Under the pieces are notes generated by a model that was not told the DNA's origin, did not search any database, and saw nothing but the letters and a program-made list of their open reading frames with translations. A stretch of DNA of 20,659 bases from Coriobacteriales bacterium (GTDB lineage: Bacteria > Actinomycetota > Coriobacteriia > Coriobacteriales > UBA8131), in assembly GCA_031276475.1 (NCBI GenBank), contig JAISMZ010000181.1, forward strand, positions 1 to 20,659. Direction: 5' to 3'. A program made the translations under genes and the position numbers. Of the stretch, positions 14,151 to 20,659 are shown one piece after another; position 1 is the stretch's first letter, and the number at the start of each line of letters is the position of its first letter.

Positions 14151-16601
14151 ATGGCAGATTACCAAGAATTCCTGGACAGTATCAACCGTGAGGCCTATCA
14201 CGAAGGTGAGTGGCAATGGGAGGAGGACGGCTATACGGTAACCCGAACCTATAACTATTCCGGCCCGGGCTGTCACAACTCCTGCGGCCTTCTTCTCTAT
14301 ACCAAAGACAATAAATTGGAGAAGGTAGAAGGAGATCCGCTCAGTCCTTTTGTCAACGGCAGGCTGTGCATGCGCTGTCTGGCCGTAGAAGAGATGGTCA
14401 ACAACCCCCTGCGGCTGAAGTACCCGATGAAGCGTGATCGCAAATACCGCGGACAGGCCGACAAGTTTGAGCGCATCACCTGGGAAGAGGCACTGGAGAT
14501 AGTCAAGGCGGAGGTTAAAAAGCTTGACGATGAGGGCTGGGGGCGCGAGTCGATAGTCGTCGGCCACGGCACCGGGCGCAACATCAGCTGGCAGGTGCCA
14601 CTCACCGCCGGTTCCGCCTTTGGTACGCCGAACTGCGGGGGCATCTATTTCTCTGGTTGGTCATGCTACGCGCCCCGCATCTGTGGCTCGGTCGGCCCCT
14701 TTGGCGAATACCCCCTGGTAGACTGCGCGCACGTGCATGCGGATCGCTATGCACACACGGAATGGAAAAACCCCGATGTCTTGGTGGTCTGGGGAAACGA
14801 GCCTTTAAAGTCAAACGCCGATGGTTTCATGGGACACTGGCTGGTGCAGTGCGTGCAGATGGGCACCAAGATAATATCCATCGACCCGGTGCTTACCTGG
14901 TGGGGAGCGCGGGCCGAGTACTGGCTTGCCGTCAACCCCGGCACCGATGTCTGCCTGGCCCTGGCCTGGCTGCATGTGATCATGGGCGAAGATCTGATCG
15001 ACCATGAGTTTGTCGACCTTTGGGTTGCCTACTACGACGAGCTGGCCGAGCACGTTAAGCAGTTCACCCCCGAGTGGGCAGCCGAGCGCACCGGGCTGAG
15101 TGCCGAAGACATCGTTGCCTCCGCCCGTCTTTACGCCTCGGCTGACGCCGGTGCCATTCAGTGGGGGCTTGCCTTTGACGCCTCCACCTCTTCTGCCATG
15201 CACTGGACCCAGGCGGTCTGTGCGCTGATGGCGATCTGTGGCAATATCGAGAAGCCGGGGACCATGAATCTTATGCACACGGCCTTTGGCATCAACGCCG
15301 GTTACTCAACGGCCAGTCTCTATGCCCGCCCCGAAGCCGCGGCCAAGAAGTTCAAGAAGGCCTATGTTGGCTTTGAGGGTCTGGACTTCATGGGCATGGC
15401 CAACCCCGACGCCATGGCCTACGCTTTGGAGACAGGCAATCCGTATCCGATTCGCATCTACTGGGGCCAGTCCTGCAACGCCTTTGCCGGCCATGAAGAG
15501 CCCGCGCCGCGCGCCTACAAGTATATGCGCGAGATTCCCTTCATCGCCTATGCCGATCCCTTCATCACCCCCACGATGGTGGCTTTGGCCGACCTGATCT
15601 TGCCCGTGGCGATGAGCGTTGAGCGCGACTCGGCTCGCACCTGGTGGACACCGCTGCGCGCGATGAAGAAGGTCACCTCGTTTTACGAGGCAAAGTCCGA
15701 CGAGGAGATCCTGCTTTGGCTTGGCCACGGCCTGAATCCCGAGCTGTTTGAGAGCCGCGGTTGGAACACACCGGAGGACATCATCAACGAGTTTCTCCAC
15801 ACCGGCTTTACCGTTATGGAGGCCGACGGCAAGATCAAACGGGCGACGCGCCAGGCCGCTGATGAATCAATCGAGGGCAGCATCTACACCGACTGCCCGG
15901 TTACCTTCCAGGAGCTGGTCGAGCAGGGTGGCATTCTCTACGATGACTGGAACAGCACCTATTACAAACACGAAAAGGGCATGTTGCGCCCCGACGGATC
16001 GATCGGTTTTGGTACGGCCAGCGGTCGCATCGAGCTGATTCCTTCAATCTTTCAGGCCTGGGGCATTCCGCCCTACCCGGTCTACACGCCGGTTGCCCTG
16101 AGCAGGGATACCACCCCTGAGGTCTTTGAGGAGTATCCCTTCTATTTTATCAACGGATCCCGTTCCTATGAGTACTTTCATACCGAGCACCGCCAATCCC
16201 AGACTTCACGTGAGTTTCATCCCGAGCCGCTGATTACCCTCTCCCCCGAAACCGCCGAAGAATACGACCTCAAAGAGGGGGATTGGATCTGGATCGAGAA
16301 TCAGGATGGCCGCTGCAGGCAGATGGTGCACATCTTCCCCGGCATAGACAAGCGCTTTATCAGTGGAGAGCATGGCTGGTGGAAGCCTGAAGAGGAGATG
16401 TCGGAGCCGCATCTCTGCGGTGCTTTTGACTATAACCCGAACAATCTGACCCACGCCTACGAAAGCGGCCCGGGCAACATCGGTTGTCCCATTAAATGTC
16501 TGCCCGCCAAGATATACAAGGTTAAAGAAGGCGACATCATGCCTGGCGAGCAGGTTACCCGATTAGGCGGATTCCGCGACTACGAGCCGAAAAAAATCTG
16601 A
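14151..16601 (+). CDS. Molybdopterin oxidoreductase catalytic subunit, DMSO reductase family (paralog 2)
   Basis: The 816-aa bis-MGD enzyme is closely similar to the gene at 9698-12157; the first 76 residues are nearly the same. ATG 14151 is chosen because AAAGGTAGAG lies just upstream and the paralog starts at the same residue. The frame runs back to 14040 without conservation. Cluster cysteines are C41, C45, C73 and C76 (GCHNSC ... GRLCMRC), with glycine where the classical first Cys should be. C172 in SGWSCYAPR is the likely Mo ligand. VLVVWGNEPLKSNADG, IISIDPVLTWWGAR and VAMSVERDSARTWW are shared family blocks. There is no Tat signal, so it should act in the cytoplasm. It is followed after 18 nt by an Fe-S protein and then an MFS transporter. 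Reductive dehydroxylation or hydroxyl transfer on an imported aromatic is a plausible but unproven role. Confidence 0.92.
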   Translation: MADYQEFLDSINREAYHEGEWQWEEDGYTVTRTYNYSGPGCHNSCGLLLYTKDNKLEKVEGDPLSPFVNGRLCMRCLAVEEMVNNPLRLKYPMKRDRKYRGQADKFERITWEEALEIVKAEVKKLDDEGWGRESIVVGHGTGRNISWQVPLTAGSAFGTPNCGGIYFSGWSCYAPRICGSVGPFGEYPLVDCAHVHADRYAHTEWKNPDVLVVWGNEPLKSNADGFMGHWLVQCVQMGTKIISIDPVLTWWGARAEYWLAVNPGTDVCLALAWLHVIMGEDLIDHEFVDLWVAYYDELAEHVKQFTPEWAAERTGLSAEDIVASARLYASADAGAIQWGLAFDASTSSAMHWTQAVCALMAICGNIEKPGTMNLMHTAFGINAGYSTASLYARPEAAAKKFKKAYVGFEGLDFMGMANPDAMAYALETGNPYPIRIYWGQSCNAFAGHEEPAPRAYKYMREIPFIAYADPFITPTMVALADLILPVAMSVERDSARTWWTPLRAMKKVTSFYEAKSDEEILLWLGHGLNPELFESRGWNTPEDIINEFLHTGFTVMEADGKIKRATRQAADESIEGSIYTDCPVTFQELVEQGGILYDDWNSTYYKHEKGMLRPDGSIGFGTASGRIELIPSIFQAWGIPPYPVYTPVALSRDTTPEVFEEYPFYFINGSRSYEYFHTEHRQSQTSREFHPEPLITLSPETAEEYDLKEGDWIWIENQDGRCRQMVHIFPGIDKRFISGEHGWWKPEEEMSEPHLCGAFDYNPNNLTHAYESGPGNIGCPIKCLPAKIYKVKEGDIMPGEQVTRLGGFRDYEPKKI

Positions 16602-16619
16602 CGAGAAGAGGGAGAAGAA

Positions 16620-16973
16620 ATGACTAAGGGAATTCTGATCAACTACGAGTACTGCACCGGCTGTCACTCCTGCGAGGTAGCTTGCAAGAAGTATCTGGAG
16701 CTGCCCAAAGGAGAGTTTGGCATCAAACTCTCCGAGACTGGCCCCTGGAAGTACCAATCCGGCCCCAAGGCCGGCAGCTGGGAATGGGCATGGCAGCCCG
16801 TCTTGACAAAGGCCTGCAACGGCTGTGCCGATCGCGTGGAGAAAGGCAAGTTCCCCATGTGCGTACAGCACTGTCAGGCCTGGTGCATGTACTTTGGCGA
16901 GGTAGAGGAGCTCGCCAAGAAGATAGACGGCAAGACCCGTTGGTCTTTGCAGGTCTTTGAGGGACAGGAATAG
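16620..16973 (+). CDS. Ferredoxin-like 4Fe-4S electron-transfer subunit
   Basis: This 117-aa protein has nine cysteines. The first group is CTGCHSCEVAC (C12, C15, C18, C22). The second is CNGC (C66, C69), then C81, C85 and C89 (FPMCVQHCQAWC). This fits two [4Fe-4S] clusters in a shortened DmsB/NrfC-type fold, which normally has four. It starts with a strong purine-rich ribosome site, GAGGGAGAAG, 18 nt after paralog 2, so the two form an operon. It most likely passes electrons from a cytoplasmic donor to the catalytic subunit. It has no signal peptide or membrane anchor, matching a soluble complex. Confidence 0.92.
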   Translation: MTKGILINYEYCTGCHSCEVACKKYLELPKGEFGIKLSETGPWKYQSGPKAGSWEWAWQPVLTKACNGCADRVEKGKFPMCVQHCQAWCMYFGEVEELAKKIDGKTRWSLQVFEGQE

Positions 16974-17010
16974 CTGAATGAGCAGGGGTAAAGCGTGGCC
17001 CGGTGGCTTG

Positions 17011-17079
17011 CTTTCTCCCTGCGCGCCCGTGAGAAAGGAGGCAGCACGAAGCATCAGACCGGTCCAGTTTCTCTGGATC
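17011..17079 (+). other. Two hairpins in the Fe-S/MFS intergenic leader
   Basis: Stem 1 is CTTTCTC (17011-17017) with GAGAAAG (17031-17037) around a 13-nt loop. Its 3' arm covers part of a strong Shine-Dalgarno-like AAAGGAGG (17034-17041) that has no ATG, GTG or TTG at a workable distance. Stem 2 is GGTCCAG (17061-17067) with CTGGATC (17073-17079), one G-T pair and a 5-nt loop. Neither has a T-tract. They may tune or stabilise the transcript between the enzyme and transporter genes. Confidence 0.4.
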
Positions 17080-17127
17080 CATCATCAGTCCGTTATGTCC
17101 GCAGTATAGTTTTCAAGGAGGTTGGAT

Positions 17128-18396
17128 ATGAGTCAGACGAGTGCTCCGTCAAGTACCAAGCAGAAGGTCTATCCCTGGTTAGTTGTGCTCGCTTGGGCAT
17201 TCATGGGAACCGCTGCAATGCAAGTCGTTATGGTTGGTATGGGTCAGTACTTTAAGCCCATTTCGGATGCTTTGGGCCAGCCGATCAGCCAATTGGCCTT
17301 CATGCTCAGCTTTGGCCCATTGGTTTTAAGTTTCTGTGCACCCATCATCGGCCGCCTGTATTTAAAACTCGACTCCCGCGTGCTTTTGACCCTCATGGGC
17401 GTCATGGTCTTTGGCGCCTATGCCTCGATGGCATTTTTTACTGAACTCTGGATGTGGTTACCTGCCAGTATTATATTGGGTGCTGGCATGGCGGGCATTG
17501 GTACGATCGGTGCGCCAATCTTCATCACCAACTGGTTTAAGAAGCGCGCCGGGTTTGCTCTGGGCCTGTACAGCATCCTGATCGCGGGGCTGACCATGAT
17601 CATCAGCCCGTTGATCGCCTTGGTGATTAAAACTTTTGGCTACCAGACGTCCCTGCTTATCTGGGCTGGGATTTGCTGTGTGATGTATTTCCCCTGGGTA
17701 TTTTTCGTCCTCAGATTTAAGCCAGAAGAAATTGGCTTGAAGCCCTATGGCTATGTTGAAGGTGAGGTTGAGGAAGGAGAGCGGGTCATAAGCGCTGACA
17801 AGGGCGTCCCGTTTAAGAAGGCGCTGCCTACGGCGACCTTTGTCTTTTTGGTGATTGCCCTGGTCATTATGTTCAATCATAGTGGCTGGATGAGCAATAT
17901 GTCACAGATCGTTCAGGCGGGATGGGGTTATGACATCATCTTTGGTGGTCTGGTAATGTCATTTTATACCGGCGCGCAATTCACGGCTCCAGTTGTTGGC
18001 TGGCTGATTGACCGTATCGGTGCCATCAAGACAGTTGTAATAACTCTTGCCCTGGTTTGCGTCGGCTTTGTGGCACTGTGGTTGCTGCACGATATTACGT
18101 TTGCGGTTCTCTTTGGGGCTTTCTGCATCGGTTATTCCAGCGTCAACATGAAGATGGTAATTCCGCTGGTAGTCCGTGATCTCTTTGGTCAAAAAGACCA
18201 CACAAAGATTTATTCCTTTGTGTTTGGTATCGGGCAGTTCCTCGGCACCTGGTCGGTTACGCTCGTCGCCCTGATTGGCGAGGTTGCTGGTTCCTATGAT
18301 GTGACTATGGTTATAGGCTTTATTGTAACTGCCGTAGCGCTCTGCTCCATACTTCTGGCATCCGCGACGTCTAAGAAGTTAGTCTGGGAAAGTTAA
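17128..18396 (+). CDS. MFS transporter (12 TM)
   Basis: The 422-aa protein has two sets of six hydrophobic segments (from VYPWLVVLAWAFMG to VIGFIVTAVALCSILLASAT) and a central charged loop, EGEVEEGERVISADKGVPFKK. It resembles the oxalate/formate-antiporter-like branch of the major facilitator superfamily. ATG 17128 sits 6 nt after the ideal ribosome site AAGGAGG (17115-17121); a TTG two codons earlier overlaps that site and is not preferred. It lies 154 nt after the Fe-S protein gene and is the last gene before a terminator. By context it probably imports the substrate, or exchanges substrate for product, of the cytoplasmic molybdoenzyme. The transported compound is unknown. Confidence 0.9.
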   Translation: MSQTSAPSSTKQKVYPWLVVLAWAFMGTAAMQVVMVGMGQYFKPISDALGQPISQLAFMLSFGPLVLSFCAPIIGRLYLKLDSRVLLTLMGVMVFGAYASMAFFTELWMWLPASIILGAGMAGIGTIGAPIFITNWFKKRAGFALGLYSILIAGLTMIISPLIALVIKTFGYQTSLLIWAGICCVMYFPWVFFVLRFKPEEIGLKPYGYVEGEVEEGERVISADKGVPFKKALPTATFVFLVIALVIMFNHSGWMSNMSQIVQAGWGYDIIFGGLVMSFYTGAQFTAPVVGWLIDRIGAIKTVVITLALVCVGFVALWLLHDITFAVLFGAFCIGYSSVNMKMVIPLVVRDLFGQKDHTKIYSFVFGIGQFLGTWSVTLVALIGEVAGSYDVTMVIGFIVTAVALCSILLASATSKKLVWES

Positions 18397-18411
18397 AAAG
18401 ATCCCTTCGTC

Positions 18412-18456
18412 GCCTCGGGTGTATAACGGCTTTCCGACCAGCCGAGCACCCGAGGC
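18412..18456 (+). terminator. Terminator-like hairpin after the MFS gene
   Basis: GCCTCGGGTG (18412-18421) pairs perfectly with CACCCGAGGC (18447-18456). Inside it, CGGCT (18427-18431) pairs with AGCCG (18440-18444). There is no direct T-tract. A second small hairpin ACACGC/GCGTGT (18468-18473 with 18482-18487) follows and runs into TTTG. Together they probably end the enzyme/Fe-S/MFS transcript. Confidence 0.65.
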
Positions 18457-18522
18457 ATCACCTATCTACACGCAATTTTTCGCGTGTTTGAGTTTAAGGA
18501 GAGGTAGGTCGGATAGTGAGGC

Positions 18523-18551
18523 TTGTTGTTCCCAGTATATACCTATATAAC
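18523..18551 (+). promoter_or_regulatory. Predicted promoter of the third molybdoenzyme gene
   Basis: TTGTTG (18523-18528), a 17-bp spacer and TATAAC (18546-18551) lie in an AT-rich patch. Transcription would start near 18558, giving a leader of about 20 nt that contains the ribosome site AGGGAG (18565-18570). The -35 box is weak. The surrounding TATATACCTATATA is partly symmetric and might be bound by a regulator. Confidence 0.5.
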
Positions 18552-18576
18552 ATTATAGCGAGGCAGGGAGAAACCT

Positions 18577-20659
18577 ATGGAGTATATTAATGGAAGACAG
18601 GCATCCTCACTTGGTGAGAATAACGACCTGGGCAAGCCCTGGCGCTACCAGGACGGCGATTTGACCGTAACCCGCTCGTGTCCCTGGTCGCCGCCAGGCT
18701 GCCATCCTGTGGGTTGCGGGCTGAAGCTCTACGTTAACGGCGAAGGCACCCTCGTTAAGGTTGAGGGCGACGAGAACCAGCCCATCACCGGTGGTCGCCT
18801 CTGCCCGCGCTGCATTACCCTGCGCGATTACATCTACAATCCTTCGCGCATCCTCAAGCCCCTGAAGCGCGACCCCAAGCACCGTGGCGAGGCAGATAAA
18901 TGGCAGGAGATCAGCTGGGATGAGGCATTCGATCTGCTCGTCTCCGAGGTGACCAAAGTTAAAGAGGCCTACGGGCCGGAGTCAATCGTACTCTTTACGG
19001 GCACGGGTCGTGAGGGTGGCACCATGAAGCCCCTCGGCGCGGCGGTGTTTGGCACCCCAAACTACTGTTATACGCAGTCGGGTTATGCCTGCTATGCGCC
19101 GCGTCTGGCTGCCACCTCCTATGTGATGGGGGCGCCTTATCCCGAGATGGATTATGCAGCGGCTTTTAAGAACCGCTATGACAGCGAGGAGTACGCGCTT
19201 TCGGAATGCATCATCCTCTGGGGCAAAGACCCCCTGCCGTCCAATCCGGACGGGCTGTTTGGCCATGCGCTGATAGACATGATGAAGCGCGGCACGCGGC
19301 TGATCACGGTGGATCCGCGCGTCACCTGGCTGGCTTGCAAGGCCGACTATGCGCTGAGGTTGCGCCCCGGCACCGATGCCGCCCTGGCTATGGCGATGCT
19401 CCACGTGATCATCTCTGAAGATCTCTACAACCACGACTTCATCGAATATTGGGCCTATGGGTTTGATGAGCTCAAAGAGCGTGTTGCAACCATGCCGCCC
19501 GAGAAAGCAGCCGAGATCTGTGATTTGGATGTGGAGGATATCTACGGCGCCGCCCGGATGTATGCCAATGCCACACCGGCCGGTATTGTCTGGGGTCTGG
19601 CGGTTGATCAAAACCCCAACGGCCAACAGATAGCCCACGGCATAATGGCTCTGATGGCGGTTACCGGCAATATCGACGTCCCCGGTGGCCAGATCATCGG
19701 CGGCGCGGGCGAGGGGCAGCAGGAGACGGGCTTTGGTTGGAGCGCCATGCCCAAGGAGACCGCCGACAAGATGATCGGTCTGAAGGAGTTCCCTGCCTAC
19801 TGCAACGCCATTCTCGACGCCCATGCCGACATGGTTCTCGACACTCTGGAGACAGAAGAGCCTTATCCGTTGCGTCTTGGTTACTTCTCCGGCAACAACC
19901 TGCTGGCCGCGACCTGCGCCGCACAGCCCAGGCGCTGGCATGACGCCATTAAGAAGAGCCTGGACTTCTGTGCCGTTCTGGACTGCTTCATGACGCCTTC
20001 TGCGCAGGCCTGCTGTGATTTGGTAATGCCCCTGGCTGCCTCCGCTGAGCGCGAGGGGACGGTGGCCAACCACTATGGTGCCACTCCGACGTTCATGGGC
20101 ATCACCAACAAGGCGATCAGTTACGGCGAGGGCATGTCGGATACCGAGTTCTGCTATCAGTTGGGCAAGCGTCTAAATCCCGGCGTCTGGAACAAATACG
20201 AGGATCTCTACGCCTACATTAACGCTCTGCGTTTTGGCAATCGCAAAACCTTTGCCGAGGCGCGCGAGGAAGTTGGCATTCAGAGCATCTGCGAATACCG
20301 CAAATATGAGACCGGCAAATGCCGTCAGGATGGACGACTTGGCTTTAACACTCCAACCGGACGCTTTGAGTTCTACTCGACGCTGTTCCAATCCTTTGGA
20401 GACGATCCGCTGCCTTACTATCTGGAGCCGCCTTACAGTCCGCTGAAGACGCCCGAACTGCTCGACGAATATCCCTTCGTGCTCACTACCGGTGCCCGCG
20501 TCTACGCCTTCTTCCATTCTGAGAACCGCCAGATTCCCTTCTGTCGCGAACTCAATCCCGATCCGCTCGTTGAGATCAACCCCAAAACCGCAGCGCGTCT
20601 GGGCATCGCCGACGGCCAGTGGGTGCGCCTTTGGAACCAGTTTGGCGAATGCCGGATGA
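18577..20659 (+). CDS. Molybdopterin oxidoreductase catalytic subunit (paralog 3, 3' end outside window)
   Basis: The frame is open from ATG 18577 (AGGGAG 6 nt upstream) to the right edge: 694 codons with no stop, so about 100 or more residues are missing compared with the 816-819-aa relatives. It begins MEYINGRQASS and has no Tat signal. Cysteines C35, C42, C47, C76 and C79 (SCPWSPPGCHPVGC ... GRLCPRC) give a cluster motif unlike both the classical one and that of the other two enzymes. C172 (SGYACYAPR) is the likely Mo ligand. CIILWGKDPLPSNPDG, LITVDPRVTWLACKADYALR and AASAEREGTVANH correspond to family blocks. It is clearly more distant from paralogs 1 and 2 than these are from each other. 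It has its own promoter region. Partners must lie to the right, and the substrate is unknown. Confidence 0.9.
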   Translation, partial: MEYINGRQASSLGENNDLGKPWRYQDGDLTVTRSCPWSPPGCHPVGCGLKLYVNGEGTLVKVEGDENQPITGGRLCPRCITLRDYIYNPSRILKPLKRDPKHRGEADKWQEISWDEAFDLLVSEVTKVKEAYGPESIVLFTGTGREGGTMKPLGAAVFGTPNYCYTQSGYACYAPRLAATSYVMGAPYPEMDYAAAFKNRYDSEEYALSECIILWGKDPLPSNPDGLFGHALIDMMKRGTRLITVDPRVTWLACKADYALRLRPGTDAALAMAMLHVIISEDLYNHDFIEYWAYGFDELKERVATMPPEKAAEICDLDVEDIYGAARMYANATPAGIVWGLAVDQNPNGQQIAHGIMALMAVTGNIDVPGGQIIGGAGEGQQETGFGWSAMPKETADKMIGLKEFPAYCNAILDAHADMVLDTLETEEPYPLRLGYFSGNNLLAATCAAQPRRWHDAIKKSLDFCAVLDCFMTPSAQACCDLVMPLAASAEREGTVANHYGATPTFMGITNKAISYGEGMSDTEFCYQLGKRLNPGVWNKYEDLYAYINALRFGNRKTFAEAREEVGIQSICEYRKYETGKCRQDGRLGFNTPTGRFEFYSTLFQSFGDDPLPYYLEPPYSPLKTPELLDEYPFVLTTGARVYAFFHSENRQIPFCRELNPDPLVEINPKTAARLGIADGQWVRLWNQFGECRM

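Noticed and set aside
18982..20073. 363-codon open frame on the minus strand
   Set aside because: It lies antisense to the third molybdoenzyme, whose plus-strand frame carries all family motifs; the minus frame shows none.

Overview
The window looks like chromosomal DNA of an anaerobic actinobacterium, most likely from the Coriobacteriia/Eggerthellaceae. This is inference. The base composition is moderately GC-rich. There are three DMSO-reductase-family molybdopterin enzymes with a small ferredoxin-like partner, and a LuxR-type regulator fused to about 12 membrane helices. That combination is a hallmark of gut Eggerthellaceae reductase loci. The SOS box type (GAAC-N4-GTTC) fits Gram-positive bacteria and actinobacteria.

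Left third (1-6123), housekeeping: the 3' part of an HtrA-type membrane serine protease with a repeat-rich cytoplasmic head, a terminator, a CAT-anticodon tRNA, and then larB and larE of nickel-pincer nucleotide synthesis directly behind the tRNA. Next is dinB (DNA polymerase IV), preceded by a perfect LexA-type palindrome, and convergent to it mutM (Fpg glycosylase) with an unusual low-complexity insertion.

Middle (6124-9697): a self-contained TetR / ABC-ATPase / 12-TM permease operon. It has two nearly identical inverted repeats around a recognisable promoter, which is the layout of an autoregulated drug or polyketide-type exporter. A 15-bp perfect hairpin separates it from the next gene, which runs towards it.

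Right half (9698-20659), the accessory core: two closely related cytoplasmic (no Tat signal) molybdopterin oxidoreductases sit on either side of a membrane-embedded LuxR regulator. The left one is divergent from the regulator and the right one lies downstream of it. The right-hand enzyme is followed by a 117-aa ferredoxin-like electron carrier and a 12-TM MFS transporter, so uptake, reduction (or hydroxyl transfer) and product release could all be encoded by one unit. A third, more distant catalytic subunit starts behind its own terminator and promoter and runs off the right edge; its reading frame has no stop in the window. The architecture resembles the soluble catechol-dehydroxylase and pyrogallol-transhydroxylase-like loci, but the substrate cannot be read from the sequence.

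The most interesting candidate for undescribed biology is the regulator-centred pair of paralogous molybdoenzymes, whose Fe-S motif lacks the classical first cysteine.
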